Below are positions 9,201 through 15,710 of a stretch of DNA of 20,413 nucleotides, in pieces. How positions within the stretch are numbered: the stretch's first letter is position 1; each line of letters starts with the position of its first letter. The notes under the pieces were generated by a model. It saw only the letters and a program-made list of their open reading frames with translations. It did no database searches and was not told the origin of the DNA. Origin of the DNA: Saccoglossus kowalevskii (lineage: Eukaryota; Hemichordata; Enteropneusta; Harrimaniidae); the NCBI RefSeq assembly GCF_000003605.2, contig NW_003134365.1, positions 188,082 to 208,494 of the forward strand, written 5' to 3'. The position numbers were made by a program, and so were the translations under genes.

Positions 9201-10207
9201 GTACATTTGAACGAATATTGAGAAATAATAGTGATTTATTAGAAAGATCAAATCTAGTATTAATATGATTTCATGATATAAATTATAAATTTTGGGCATG
9301 TTCATTTTGTCCAATCATAATTGCGTGTTCGATTACACTTACTCATATGTAACTCGCATATCTTCAAAAAGTTTACCATTTTCAGCCAGCAGTACGCAAA
9401 CATATAATTTGATAAAAGAATTTCTGCTATTTTTGTGTACTTTGTCACTTTATATTTCATTAAATTTAAGTGTCAGGATAAAACTATCACGTGAATGATG
9501 ATTTGTCTTGTTTTGAGCTCCAGGAATAACATCAAATTAATGATAATCAAGATCGTTCAATTTGAATTCACCTCTGAGTATTGGCAATATGATTTACATA
9601 ATATGGTATGTCTCTTGTAGTTAACTGTTCTATATAATTGGAGCTCTAAACAAGACAAATCATGAATACAAATTTCTGATGTAATCTAAATCACATTTAG
9701 ATTTTCATAATTCATGTTTTGTTTTGTTTTAAATTGGTGTCTAGATAACGAATTTCTCTGATTCTGTTTATAATTCTAGTGAAAACAGATTGTAGCAGTT
9801 CCAGTAGTGACACAGACTCCTCCAGTGATAGCGAGAGTAACACCAGTGGTAGTATGCATGATGTTGCACCTGACAGAGGGAGGGTGAATAGTAATGGAGA
9901 CAGTCCTTCGAATGATTCAAAGGACTTAAAAGGGAAGCATAACAAGCAGGAATGTGAAAGAAAAGGTATTAAACAGAATGATGCTGATGATTTTAGCGAT
10001 ATACTTTGTGGAAATATTAGCGTGACAAGTATGGAGGCTGTAAACAAAGTGACAACAGTGAACTTGATGGATGATGTGAACTTGTTAACAAAGGGAAATG
10101 AAGGACAAGACCATTATGACCGACCAAGAGAATCATGTACTGAACTTGAGTCCACGAGAGATGAGAAAGTCGAGATGGATTTAAATTATGATTGTGACGT
10201 GAAGTAA
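200..10207 (+). CDS. ZNHIT6: ZNHIT6/BCD1-type box C/D snoRNP assembly protein, complete, 10 exons
   Basis: Coding exons are 200-216, 1971-2036, 2172-2278, 4444-4529, 6396-6499, 6719-6787, 6894-6974, 7218-7298, 7917-8041 and 9780-10207. Together they make 1164 nt, 387 residues plus TAA, and every junction is in phase with GT..AG borders. The family loads and assembles box C/D snoRNPs in the nucleus. Residues 7-41 form a HIT zinc finger with ligands C7, C10, C19, C22, C27, C31, H35 and C41. Residues 42-245 follow the BCD1 core of human ZNHIT6 as I recall it, with matching blocks around YRFLEDV (65-71), FTKRKENST (114-122), the WHV motif (133-135), SDPVIR (170-175) and VEYPSLYV (224-231). Residues 246-387 are a polar, acidic, Ser-rich tail. 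The start ATG at 200 is the first in-frame Met after an in-frame TGA at 128-130. The long N-terminal region of the human protein is absent. Identification is firm; the first exon rests on phase, start context and donor. Confidence 0.95.
217..1970 (+). other. ZNHIT6 intron 1
   Basis: This 1754 bp intron is AT-rich. It contains the LTR-like promoter block annotated at about 945-1270 on the minus strand and T-rich stretches near 1350 and 1595. No coding exon was recognised in it on either strand. Confidence 0.7.
945..1270 (-). mobile_element. Possible solo-LTR-like promoter/polyadenylation block (boundaries uncertain)
   Basis: Read on the minus strand, the order is a CCAAT box (inverse of ATTGG at 1114-1118), a TATA box TATATAAG (1047-1054), and about 45 bp further an AATAAA signal (997-1002). 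Downstream lies a short repeat-like stretch near 950-965 with two similar CTGCTGGACTGCTGG-type words. A TATA box closely followed by a polyadenylation signal is the layout of an LTR with a short R region. I could not find terminal TG..CA ends or a target duplication, so this may instead be an unrelated promoter-like sequence. Confidence 0.3.
1971..2036 (+). CDS. ZNHIT6: ZNHIT6 exon 2, first two zinc-ligand pairs
   Basis: Preceded by a TTTCAG acceptor and followed by a GTAAAA donor. It encodes residues 6 (split) to 28 (split), including the CEVC and YRCPRC pairs of the HIT zinc finger and C27. Confidence 0.93.
2115..2129 (+). promoter_or_regulatory. AGGTCA direct repeat with 3-bp spacer (DR3-like)
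   Basis: Two exact AGGTCA half-sites (2115-2120 and 2124-2129) are separated by GTT inside intron 2. This arrangement matches the DR3 type of nuclear-receptor element known from the VDR group. It sits 400 bp before a minisatellite that is rich in the same hexamer. Function is inference only. Confidence 0.25.
2172..2278 (+). CDS. ZNHIT6: ZNHIT6 exon 3, rest of the HIT finger
   Basis: Acceptor GGTAG at 2171, donor GTATGT at 2279. It encodes residues 28 (split) to 64 (split): the C31, H35 and C41 ligands, then the stretch leading into the BCD1 core. The human counterpart has the same SLPCVK..HK and FTE words. Confidence 0.95.
2526..3080 (+). repeat. Minisatellite of ~21-bp units rich in AGGTCA, in ZNHIT6 intron 3
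   Basis: The basic unit is about 21 bp of the form AAGGTCATTTGGGGTGACAT, repeated for about 550 bp. A higher-order pattern is visible: two 21-bp units alternate with a 25-bp variant carrying GATGTAACTAGAACA, giving a period near 67 bp. I count 14 exact AGGTCA hexamers in the same orientation, with degraded units toward 3080. Because 21 is a multiple of three, the opposite strand reads open for long stretches; that is a by-product of the period and not a gene. Confidence 0.92.
3716..3927 (-). mobile_element. Palindromic MITE, copy A
   Basis: A 212 bp element begins TACTGTGGAATAC and ends TATTCTACAGTA, so its ends are inverted copies of each other. It is the same family as the copies at 4751-6017, 7658-7865 and 18419-18648, in the orientation of the last. 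Near-palindromic structure with AT-rich arms and a TA at both ends fits a Tc1/mariner-type MITE; no transposase is present. Confidence 0.8.
4361..4380 (+). promoter_or_regulatory. CTCF-core-like motif
   Basis: The sequence ACACTAGAGGGCGCTCT resembles the bilaterian CTCF core (CCASYAGRKGGC type). It lies about 65 bp upstream of ZNHIT6 exon 4. A degenerate version of the same 20-mer, differing at two adjacent central bases, occurs at 12501-12520, so it could equally be part of a dispersed repeat. Confidence 0.25.
4444..4529 (+). CDS. ZNHIT6: ZNHIT6 exon 4
   Basis: Acceptor TTCTACAG, donor GTAGGT. It encodes residues 64 (split) to 92, starting DYRFLEDVDRKID as in the human protein. A second GT lies four bases downstream of the chosen donor; only the GTAGGT donor keeps the next exon in frame. 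Confidence 0.92.
4751..6017 (+). mobile_element. Palindromic MITE, copy B, split by a nested insertion
   Basis: The left part (4751 to about 4846) begins TACTGTAAAATACTTT and the right part (about 5904-6017) ends AGTATTTTACAGTA. Placed end to end they reproduce the layout of intact copy C at 7658-7865, including its central CCTATATTTTACATTC. About 1057 bp of unrelated sequence sits between them, so the element was interrupted after it had inserted. Confidence 0.8.
4847..5903 (+). mobile_element. Inserted repeat element carrying ~325-bp tandem units
   Basis: The insert begins GTCTACGTCCGAAAACGG and ends near CAATGACTTGTTT. Inside are about 2.6 tandem units beginning at 4913, 5233 and 5563 (periods of about 320 and 330 bp). 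Each unit contains two diverged halves, recognisable from GCATGGA...GTTCAAA words about 170 bp apart. Open frames across it (about 4893-5246 on +, 5399-5641 on -) overlap repeats and share no protein signature, so I do not call them genes. The class of element is unknown; no transposase or terminal inverted repeat is evident. Confidence 0.65.
6155..6339 (+). mobile_element. TTAA-flanked 185-bp inverted-repeat element
   Basis: TTAA at 6155-6158 and 6336-6339 flank a sequence starting CCTTTTTCCCACCAG and ending CTGGGGGTGAAAAGG. The ends are imperfect inverted repeats of about 15 bp. A TTAA target with CCTTT-type ends is characteristic of piggyBac-like elements, so this is probably a non-autonomous member. 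The long minus-strand open frame across it ignores the splice structure and is not called. Confidence 0.55.
6396..6499 (+). CDS. ZNHIT6: ZNHIT6 exon 5
   Basis: Acceptor TTTCACAG, donor GTAACT. It encodes residues 93 to 127 (split). It contains the LKILP..FTKRKENST block that is nearly identical to the human protein and is the strongest single piece of evidence for the family. Confidence 0.96.
6719..6787 (+). CDS. ZNHIT6: ZNHIT6 exon 6
   Basis: Acceptor AATTGCAG, donor GTAAGA. It encodes residues 127 (split) to 150 (split), with the LLWHVELIFP block corresponding to the human FCWHVKLQFP. Confidence 0.94.
6894..6974 (+). CDS. ZNHIT6: ZNHIT6 exon 7
   Basis: Acceptor TTTGTAG, donor GTAAGG. It encodes residues 150 (split) to 177 (split), including the conserved SDPVIR motif that precedes RLK in the next exon. 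Confidence 0.94.
7218..7298 (+). CDS. ZNHIT6: ZNHIT6 exon 8
   Basis: Acceptor ACATCAG, donor GTAATT. It encodes residues 177 (split) to 204 (split), with IRIVMKVE matching the family's conserved hydrophobic strand. Confidence 0.94.
7353..7648 (+). repeat. Tandem repeat, ~105-bp unit, about 2.8 copies
   Basis: Units start at about 7353, 7455 and 7558 with a GCCCTCA word followed by a TTGARTTCAT stretch, and share TCTAGACCATCAAGCCTCAT further on. The third unit is shortened. It lies immediately before MITE copy C. Confidence 0.8.
7658..7865 (+). mobile_element. Palindromic MITE, copy C (uninterrupted)
   Basis: A roughly 208 bp element begins TACTGTAAAATACTTT and ends AAGTATTTTATAGCAGT. It is the best uninterrupted reference for the family in this window and has AT-rich arms able to fold back on each other. 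The right end has drifted from the ACAGTA seen in the other copies. Confidence 0.8.
7917..8041 (+). CDS. ZNHIT6: ZNHIT6 exon 9, end of the conserved core
   Basis: Acceptor TTTGCAG, donor GTAAAA. It encodes residues 204 (split) to 246 (split), ending the conserved core with YIVEYPSLYVIL, which matches human VIIEYPTLHVVL. The open frame continues into the intron but conservation stops at the donor. Confidence 0.95.
8042..9779 (+). other. ZNHIT6 intron 9
   Basis: This 1738 bp intron is AT-rich. It contains a region with repeated AAAGTCTTTG-type words (about 8760-9040), probably a decayed dispersed repeat, and a 166 bp inverted-repeat element (9498-9663). Several short open frames have no recognisable protein character. 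Confidence 0.7.
9498..9663. mobile_element. 166-bp element with 25-bp terminal inverted repeats
   Basis: Positions 9498-9522 and 9639-9663 are inverted copies with a single mismatch (left end ATGATTTGTCTTGTTTTG). The internal 116 bp has no coding capacity. This is a typical small non-autonomous DNA transposon; a target duplication could not be assigned. Confidence 0.75.
9780..10207 (+). CDS. ZNHIT6: ZNHIT6 exon 10, acidic serine-rich C-terminal tail
   Basis: Acceptor ATTCTAG at 9779; stop TAA at 10205-10207. It encodes residues 246 (split) to 387. The tail opens with a Ser/Asp run (S251 onward, alternating S, D and E) typical of casein kinase 2 target tracts. It continues as polar, Asp/Glu-rich sequence with no globular signature, so it is likely disordered. 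The phase match with exon 9 (G|TG, Val) supports the join. Confidence 0.9.
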
Positions 10208-10588
10208 GACCAAAAGATGTTAGATTGAAAGGAGTTGTGAATTTGTAAATGCATTTGTTATTTGAAAGAAACAATTGTTTAGTGAAAGAGATTTGTTTGT
10301 AGGATTTCAGAAACATCTCTGAACCAATTTTGGTACAAATCTGTGCATAATATTTAGCTTAATTTGTATATTAAGCATTCTTGTTCCATTGCTATCTCAG
10401 TGTACAATTATTCAGTTCAAATGAAATTTAATAATCAGATGCTATGGCACAATTACAAAAATACTTTTTGGTTCAAATATGTGCATACTAATTAGCTGAA
10501 TTTACATAATTGTATTCAAAGACAGCATTTTGAAAGACGAATGCTTTTTAAGGCAAGGCCTTTTCAGGTATCATTTTTGCACATTCAA

Positions 10589-10594
10589 AATAAA
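10589..10594 (+). terminator. Candidate polyadenylation signal AATAAA (proximal)
   Basis: An exact AATAAA lies 382 bp after the ZNHIT6 stop codon. Which of the two signals is used cannot be told from sequence. Confidence 0.35.
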
Positions 10595-10732
10595 CTCACT
10601 ACACAACAAATACAAATATTTGCTTTTATTAAGATGTTTTTTTTATTTTACAGTCATGTTGCTAGTTTGTGCATATTTTAACTTGTGCAGCAGTGACAAT
10701 GTTCATTGTTTTTTGTTTTGTTTTTTTACAAA

Positions 10733-10738
10733 AATAAA
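10733..10738 (+). terminator. Candidate polyadenylation signal AATAAA (distal)
   Basis: An exact AATAAA lies 526 bp after the ZNHIT6 stop, just after a T-rich tract. It is the last such signal before the sequence that separates the convergent genes. Confidence 0.45.
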
Positions 10739-10760
10739 ATGACAATGCAGTTTCCACTGT

Positions 10761-12124
10761 AAACAAAACAACTAGGACTAGTATATTTCACTTTGAATGA
10801 TGTTGCAGAAAATGCAGAAAAGGATGTTTTCTCACTTTGTATTATCTGCAGAACACATCCTACTGATTATTGTGATAACCATGAAAAATGATAAAATCAG
10901 TTGGTATGGTAACAAATGTCTCATCACCAAATGAAACATAATTATTATTGCTGTAATCGCTCAAAGCCACTGAACTTTATTTTAAGAAATCTTCTAAATT
11001 TGAATTCAGGATTGTGTTGGATGAGATTTCTCATAAACCCACAAAATCCAAAGCTATAACGATATGCTCACATGGATCACGTAGGTTTTCTGAACTTACA
11101 TTTGCAATTTGTAAGATTTTTTTGAGCTGTTTTAAATAATTTTGTTTGATATTACATTTTGATAAAAACATTAGGGAATGGTTATTGCAAGATAAATAAT
11201 TTAATAACAAGTTGTAAATGACCTGTACATGTAGGTAAATTAGAAACACATGGACATTTAGAGTTTGGAAGCATTTCTGAATTTACTTGCTTGTGAAACA
11301 GTTTTATATTATGAAAAATCATTCCCTGATATTTTTTTCAATTTGTAATATTGTAACAAATTATATTTTAAACATTTTGAAAGTTATCAACATTGCAGCT
11401 TTAAGTGATCTGAAAACGATGACACTTTGTTACACTCCCACATTGTACAGGTAATCTCAGACATTTCAGCTGCGACTGCATCTACATATGTAAGGTGAAA
11501 TGTTGCAGACATAAAAATATAGAAAATTATGTCATTAAGCAATTCTAATCTTTGTGATACTTAAAATATTATCATTTTCATTCATGGAATATTCCTCTGT
11601 TGAACCATTGAATGAATTGATGATTGCCATGGCATTCAGAACTGCAGGCTTAAAAGGCTCTTGGGATGCGATTGGCCTGCAATTTATGCGAGTACAGTAC
11701 AGTAGTCTATGATCTTTGAGGTAAATGCGTAGACTTTCGTCCCTAGTTCCTGGACAATGCTAGTTAGGCTGACCAATTGTCTGTAGTCATTACGGTTAAA
11801 TTAAACATCATTTCGGATGATGAAGATGAAAATAATAATGTGATTCAGAAAAATAGATGACAATCTTTCAATTTGTATTGTATGTGCTATTATTCACATT
11901 CAATTCATTTAAATATTTGATCTTTTTGTCGAGAAGAGCTAAAAACTCCTCAAGACGCATTGTTTTCATTTTTCACTCCTGGTCACGACGTCAATGTATT
12001 GAAAAGACCTTGTGTCCATTTGCATGTTTCTGTGCTGGTACATATTTTCCATCTCTCTTGTAATTTTCAGAATTGTTCCAGCCAATCTTACTTAAAATAC
12101 ATAGCTGTTTACTTTGTGTCTGTG
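10761..12124. other. Region between the convergent gene ends
   Basis: No gene is recognised here. Part is presumably the 3' untranslated region of the minus-strand CCN gene. A TTTATT at 10976-10981 is an AATAAA on the minus strand but would imply a 3' untranslated region of over 1.1 kb. Short open frames on both strands lack any protein signature. Confidence 0.5.
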
Positions 12125-12358
12125 TCAACACGGTCGACATTGACATTGAATAATCTGTTGATAGTCATAAGTCTGTATTGATCCATCGGGACACAACATA
12201 TCCAGTTTCAACGTTCTTGCCACAGAGGGCGTGCAACACTTATTTTTACATCGTCCACAATATATAGCGGCAAACCGGCGCACGCTAGTGCATCCAATAT
12301 AACGAAGAGTCACTTGATTTGTAGTCTTTACTGTTGGTTCACAAGTCGACTCAAAAAA
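12125..12358 (-). CDS. CCN exon 4, C-terminal cystine knot
   Basis: Acceptor TTTATTTCAG on the minus strand at 12359. It encodes residues 159-235. The ten cysteines (164, 181, 192, 195, 199, 200, 214, 230, 232, 235) match the CCN CTCK pattern, with IGCTS, YCGRC and CCTP in the expected order. The protein stops right at the tenth Cys, so it lacks the ~25-residue extension that follows it in vertebrate CCN1 and CCN2. Confidence 0.93.
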   Translation of the reverse strand, partial: FFESTCEPTVKTTNQVTLRYIGCTSVRRFAAIYCGRCKNKCCTPSVARTLKLDMLCPDGSIQTYDYQQIIQCQCRPC

Positions 12359-15300
12359 CTGAAATAAAGCAAGAAATGATTTCATGTAATGCAACAATGT
12401 TTTAGAATGAACTATGACAGCAAAATACTTTTTTAGCTAAATGTGTCTCGAGGGAAAAAAAATTGCCTGCTACTTTAAAAACAAAGTAAAAACTGTATGT
12501 TGACACTAGAGAACGCTCTTAAAATACTTGCCTTGTAGTCTGAATTTAAATCTCCTGTGAAGCACGGCCTCAGTTGACAGAGCTTAACATCTGTCGATAG
12601 CGTACAGTCTTTGCCAGGCCTTTTGATTACACGTGTTGCTACGCCCATACCACAACTACGAGAACATTCACTCCATTCCATGTCTGTGTCCTTGCAGTAA
12701 GTTTCTGAAATGAATTGCAGTTATATTAATTACAAGTTGAAGAAAAAAATTGGTATAAAAACGAAAGTGTTATTATTTGATGACTGAGGGCGCTAGTCAT
12801 ATTGCATTCTTCGCACATGCATGCACATTCTATATAGAGGATGTGATGTTGCATGGGGGACGAGATCTGCTCACCCTCCGGGAAATATTGCAGTCTAGAC
12901 CCACTGAAACGCTATTTCCTGCATTTTGAGGGGCAAGGCAGACATTCCTCTTAAACTGTGTTGCGTCGACACAAGTACACAAAGGGTTTCAGCTTGATTG
13001 CCCCCCCCCCCCCCCACCTGGTGCCGCCGCCACTGGTATCGCTCAACAAAAAAGCCGTGCAGTTCTGAAGCAGAACAGGCTATTTGTCTGCTTTTCCGGA
13101 TCCCCAATACGTATTAGTCCCTCTATTAGAAAGGGATGCCATCTTAATACAAGAATGGTTCACATTTGGAATAAAAGTAAACATCATATATTGTCAGTTC
13201 GTGGGACGAGCCTCGCGAACATGCTATTAACGCATACCTTCCGTATGTACATTATTCATACACACATGGCCGATTGAATGCCATATTTTTTGTCTATTTC
13301 TAATGTACACTGGTTGGATGGAATGAGTTTAATATTCGTGTGAGAACCGTACAGTATTAAACGCCACGACCATCGCACTTTTTAAGTTTAAACTGAAATT
13401 TATTACGTTTGACTTGTGATTTGTTTTATTTCTATGCGGGTAAGCATTTATAGTTAGTATACTTAACCATAGAATATAAACACTAAAAATGAATCCAGGG
13501 AAAAATCGACTGGTTGACAAATATGGATCGGGTTTTTGTGAGATACAAAATGTAACAAGAAAGTATGTAAACTGAACTTTTTCTGGTGGCGAATTATTTC
13601 CATTGATCACGTGAGGATGGAGTTTGTTGACCGTAAATCGCAAAAATTGGGGGGGGGGTCAAAAATATCGGCTGGACCGTGAAAATGGGGGTCCAAACTA
13701 TACTTCAACTATAGGAGTACCTCTCTCTCCCTTCGGTGTGCGGTAGACACCAATTCTTAAAGCGCGGCGGTCGTCGCCCGGCGCGTGCTCGAATTTCATG
13801 TAAATAAACAATGTATTTTACACGCGTTGTATACGTCGCTATGAGTCCCATATCGAACAGGACGCGGCGCGACGACTACCACCCTTTAAACAATTACCTT
13901 CTTGGAGCCTCTGGGACGGCGCTGACAGGCACATCCACTCCTTGCAACAATGTCCAGATATCGAGACCAGTTGCAGATCGATACAGTCTAGCGATGGCAT
14001 GAACAGTTCGTGGGGACAGGTCGACGTGCAGGCGTACGCATCACCAACACAAATACATTGCTCACGGCAGGATGGCTCAAAAGAGTCTCCGTCCTGGTAT
14101 CTTACACCTTTTACCACACAATCTGCTTGTACAAACTGAAATAAAGAGGATGGAAGCAAGAAAGTATGTGAATATTGAAGTACAACATTGTATAAAATAA
14201 CAAAACTCAATACAAGTAGTTTACGTCCTGTTCTGGTAGGTTTTGTCTACGTCGTTTTGAGTGAATCATTCCATCAGAAACAAAATACTAAAGTTCAATT
14301 CTGTTCATGTGCAAGTGATAAATCATAGTCATTATTTATAAACCTTGCTTTTTTATATTTACAAACAAGCAAAGTATACTGTAAAATACGCCTTTTGGCT
14401 AGCATGTTACTTTAGCTAATTTAGCTAATCTGTAATTTCGTTTATTCAAGATGTAGCTAATGTAAGAGAGTATATTCTCAAAATTAGATTATTGGCGCTC
14501 AGACTTTAGCTGAATAATTCATGTATTTCGTCGCTAGCGGGCGCAACTTACTAGGGAATGCATTTGATCTCAAACAACTGATAAATTTATTATTAACTTA
14601 TTTATTAGTTGTATGAGATTGGATAAGGGAACTTTGGTCAGTTCCACTCGAATCGAACGTTATTTCCCAAGACACGCAGCGATGTTACAATTTGAAAAGG
14701 GCAACCGCATTACGGACGTTCGCGGTCAGCTGTGTATAATTATTTTGTCAAGGCAGCAGAACGCGGCGAAACACCTGTTCATTTCAACTCAGTCGATTTC
14801 AGTAGCGAGCGAGTACTGTTGGTTGTGTAATTACGGATGGCAGAAAGTGTCGCCCACAGGGTCTTGTAAACTTGCTATGTCGAAGTTACCGGGACGTAAC
14901 TAAAGCGAAACTTATACAGTGAGTGTAACTTTGTACATATTCACTGTTTTCCAAAACAATCACATACAATGTGTTGAATATATTGGCCAAAAATTCTCGA
15001 TGACTCACTGTATATGTAAACTTTTTTCCATTTTCCCAACAATGATTAAAAAACACACTGAATACCAATCTGGAACGAAAGTAATCACCATACATGGTTT
15101 CCCATAGAGTAAAATCAGGAGTCTTGCAGGTGTCACACACTCAGTAAGGAGTTTTTAACGGTTGTACGCAGACTTCTTTTTACAGTGTACGTAACCGGAT
15201 TTACATGTACCGGCGCCAACCTAGTGTGTCAGTTACAGACAGTACAACAATGGACACTTCTGTTAGTTGCTATGGAAATAACGTCATTATCTAGTAGACA

Positions 15301-15430
15301 TGCATTGCATAAAAAAACAAGTTGGACTAACAAACCCCGGAAGGGATACAGCAACTTAATCACTTACCTCAGAAAGTGAAATCAAGACGAACGTCAACGA
15401 CACGAGCAACAGGTGGCTTTCGTGATCCAT
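12125..15430 (-). CDS. Secreted CCN-family protein without an IGFBP module, complete, 4 exons
   Basis: Coding exons in order are 15430-15368, 14135-13898, 12704-12532 and 12358-12125: 708 nt, 235 residues plus TGA, all joins in phase. Residues 1-21 are a signal peptide with hydrophobic core LLLVSLTFVLISL. Residues 27-90 form a VWC domain with all ten cysteines (C27 to C90). Residues 102-148 form a TSP1 module with the CCN-type CSRSCGMGVATRV and six cysteines. Residues 164-235 are a C-terminal cystine knot with GCTS, CCTP and CPDG motifs and ten cysteines, the last being the final residue. CCN proteins are matricellular signals binding integrins, proteoglycans and growth factors. Canonical members carry an IGFBP module between signal peptide and VWC; none is seen in the 1.2 kb intron there. 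The ATG has A at -3 and G at +4 and an in-frame TAA upstream. The paralogue (CCN1 to CCN6) cannot be assigned. Confidence 0.9.
12359..12531 (-). other. CCN intron 3, a GC-AG intron
   Basis: This 173-bp intron starts GCAAGT after exonic ACAAG and ends TTTCAG. The nearby GT (four bases into GCAAGTATTT) would end the exon in phase 1 and clash with the phase-0 start of the next exon, whereas the GC donor fits. CAAG|GCAAGT is the strong consensus used by U2-type GC-AG introns. Confidence 0.8.
12532..12704 (-). CDS. CCN exon 3, thrombospondin type-1 module
   Basis: Acceptor TTCATTTCAG at 12705. It encodes residues 101 (split) to 158. The MEWSECSRSCGMGVATRV stretch is the CCN form of the TSP1 repeat, with six cysteines (104, 114, 118, 134, 143, 148). 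A hydrophilic linker (GDLNSDYK) follows to the GC donor. Confidence 0.94.
12840..13130 (-). repeat. Probable decayed dispersed repeat with poly-G tract
   Basis: On the minus strand this reads GGCGGCGGCACCAGGTG followed by 15 G (13001-13015), then words such as AAAATGCAGGAAAT and GGGTCTAGA. It is more GC-rich than the surrounding intron and looks like part of an interspersed element, though no ends are visible. The open frame across it is not conserved in character. Confidence 0.35.
13757..13889. mobile_element. 133-bp TTAA-flanked MITE, copy 1
   Basis: TTAA at 13757-13760 and 13886-13889 flank ends AGCGCGGCGGTCGTCGCC and (inverse of the right end) AGGGTGGTAGTCGTCGCG, forming imperfect inverted repeats of about 27 bp. 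A second copy of identical length lies at 19428-19560, and a central 70 nt (13793-13862) is identical between the two. The element ends 8 bp from CCN exon 2. Confidence 0.85.
13898..14135 (-). CDS. CCN exon 2, von Willebrand type C domain
   Basis: Acceptor TTTATTTCAG at 14136, donor GTAATT at 13897. It encodes residues 22 to 101 (split). Ten cysteines (27, 44, 48, 50, 57, 61, 72, 84, 85, 90) match the CCN VWC pattern, and SCREQCIC, LPSPDC-like MPSLDC and HCCKEWMC correspond to the CCN2 domain. The post-VWC linker is short. Confidence 0.94.
14136..15367 (-). other. CCN intron 1, no IGFBP exon seen
   Basis: This 1232 bp intron separates the signal peptide exon from the VWC exon, the place where an IGFBP exon sits in canonical CCN genes. 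I read all three minus frames for the GCGCC-type, Cys-dense IGFBP signature and found none. A less AT-rich block at about 14610-14905 has an open frame on the opposite strand without recognisable protein character and may be a transposon remnant. Confidence 0.7.
15368..15430 (-). CDS. CCN exon 1, signal peptide
   Basis: It starts at ATG (15430-15428) and ends at a perfect GAG|GTAAGT donor. It encodes MDHESHLLLVSLTFVLISL plus SE, a classic short signal peptide. It ends in phase 0, the same phase in which the VWC exon starts. Cleavage could fall after the VQA encoded at the start of exon 2. Confidence 0.85.
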
Positions 15431-15710
15431 TCTACGAAGACTACGTTGTACCAACTCTTAAAATACTTATCGTCTCAAGGTCTTCCGGGGGCAACCAAAT
15501 ACGATCTCTGATCATGAATTGTAATGTTCCGGTACAGGTAGTGGCATGACAGCTGCGCCCATCATGGCCGTCTACGCCCCACCTAATGATTTGGTTTGAA
15601 TATGTACAGGAAGTGTCCGGCAGCTCAAATCTATGAATTCAAATCAGTGAGAAATCGAAATAGTTGTTTAGGTTAAGTATACAAAACACAATGGACGGCA
15701 GTGTAATCAA
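15431..15710 (-). promoter_or_regulatory. Upstream region of the CCN gene
   Basis: On the minus strand this contains an ETS-like CCGGAAGA about 55 bp before the start codon (near 15482-15489). No clear TATA box is present, and the transcription start cannot be placed. The first dispersed repeat copy begins at 15711, limiting the undisturbed upstream region to about 280 bp. Confidence 0.3.

Larger units (their letters stand above)
10208..10760 (+). other. Probable ZNHIT6 3' untranslated region
   Basis: The sequence after the stop codon is AT-rich and non-coding. It carries a diverged ~40-bp duplication (around 10328 and 10467, sharing TTGGT.CAAAT.TGTGCATA and TTAGCT.AATTT). Two candidate polyadenylation signals lie at 10589-10594 and 10733-10738. 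Confidence 0.5.
12705..13897 (-). other. CCN intron 2
   Basis: This 1193 bp intron holds a 133-bp TTAA-flanked MITE beginning 8 bp inside the 5' splice site (13757-13889). It also holds a dispersed-repeat-like stretch around 12840-13130 containing a run of 15 C (13001-13015), and a G-rich stretch near 13650. No further coding exon is recognised. Confidence 0.75.

Noticed and set aside
9712-10047. 111-codon minus-strand open frame rich in Ser, Leu and Phe
   Set aside because: It is the antisense shadow of the Ser/Asp-rich last ZNHIT6 exon.
13811-14139. Plus-strand open frames over the CCN VWC exon
   Set aside because: They are antisense to a cysteine-complete VWC exon and partly read through a MITE.
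14613-14903. 96-codon plus-strand open frame in CCN intron 1
   Set aside because: Composition is less AT-rich than the surroundings, but no domain, start context or splice signals support a gene, and the minus strand does not encode an IGFBP module.
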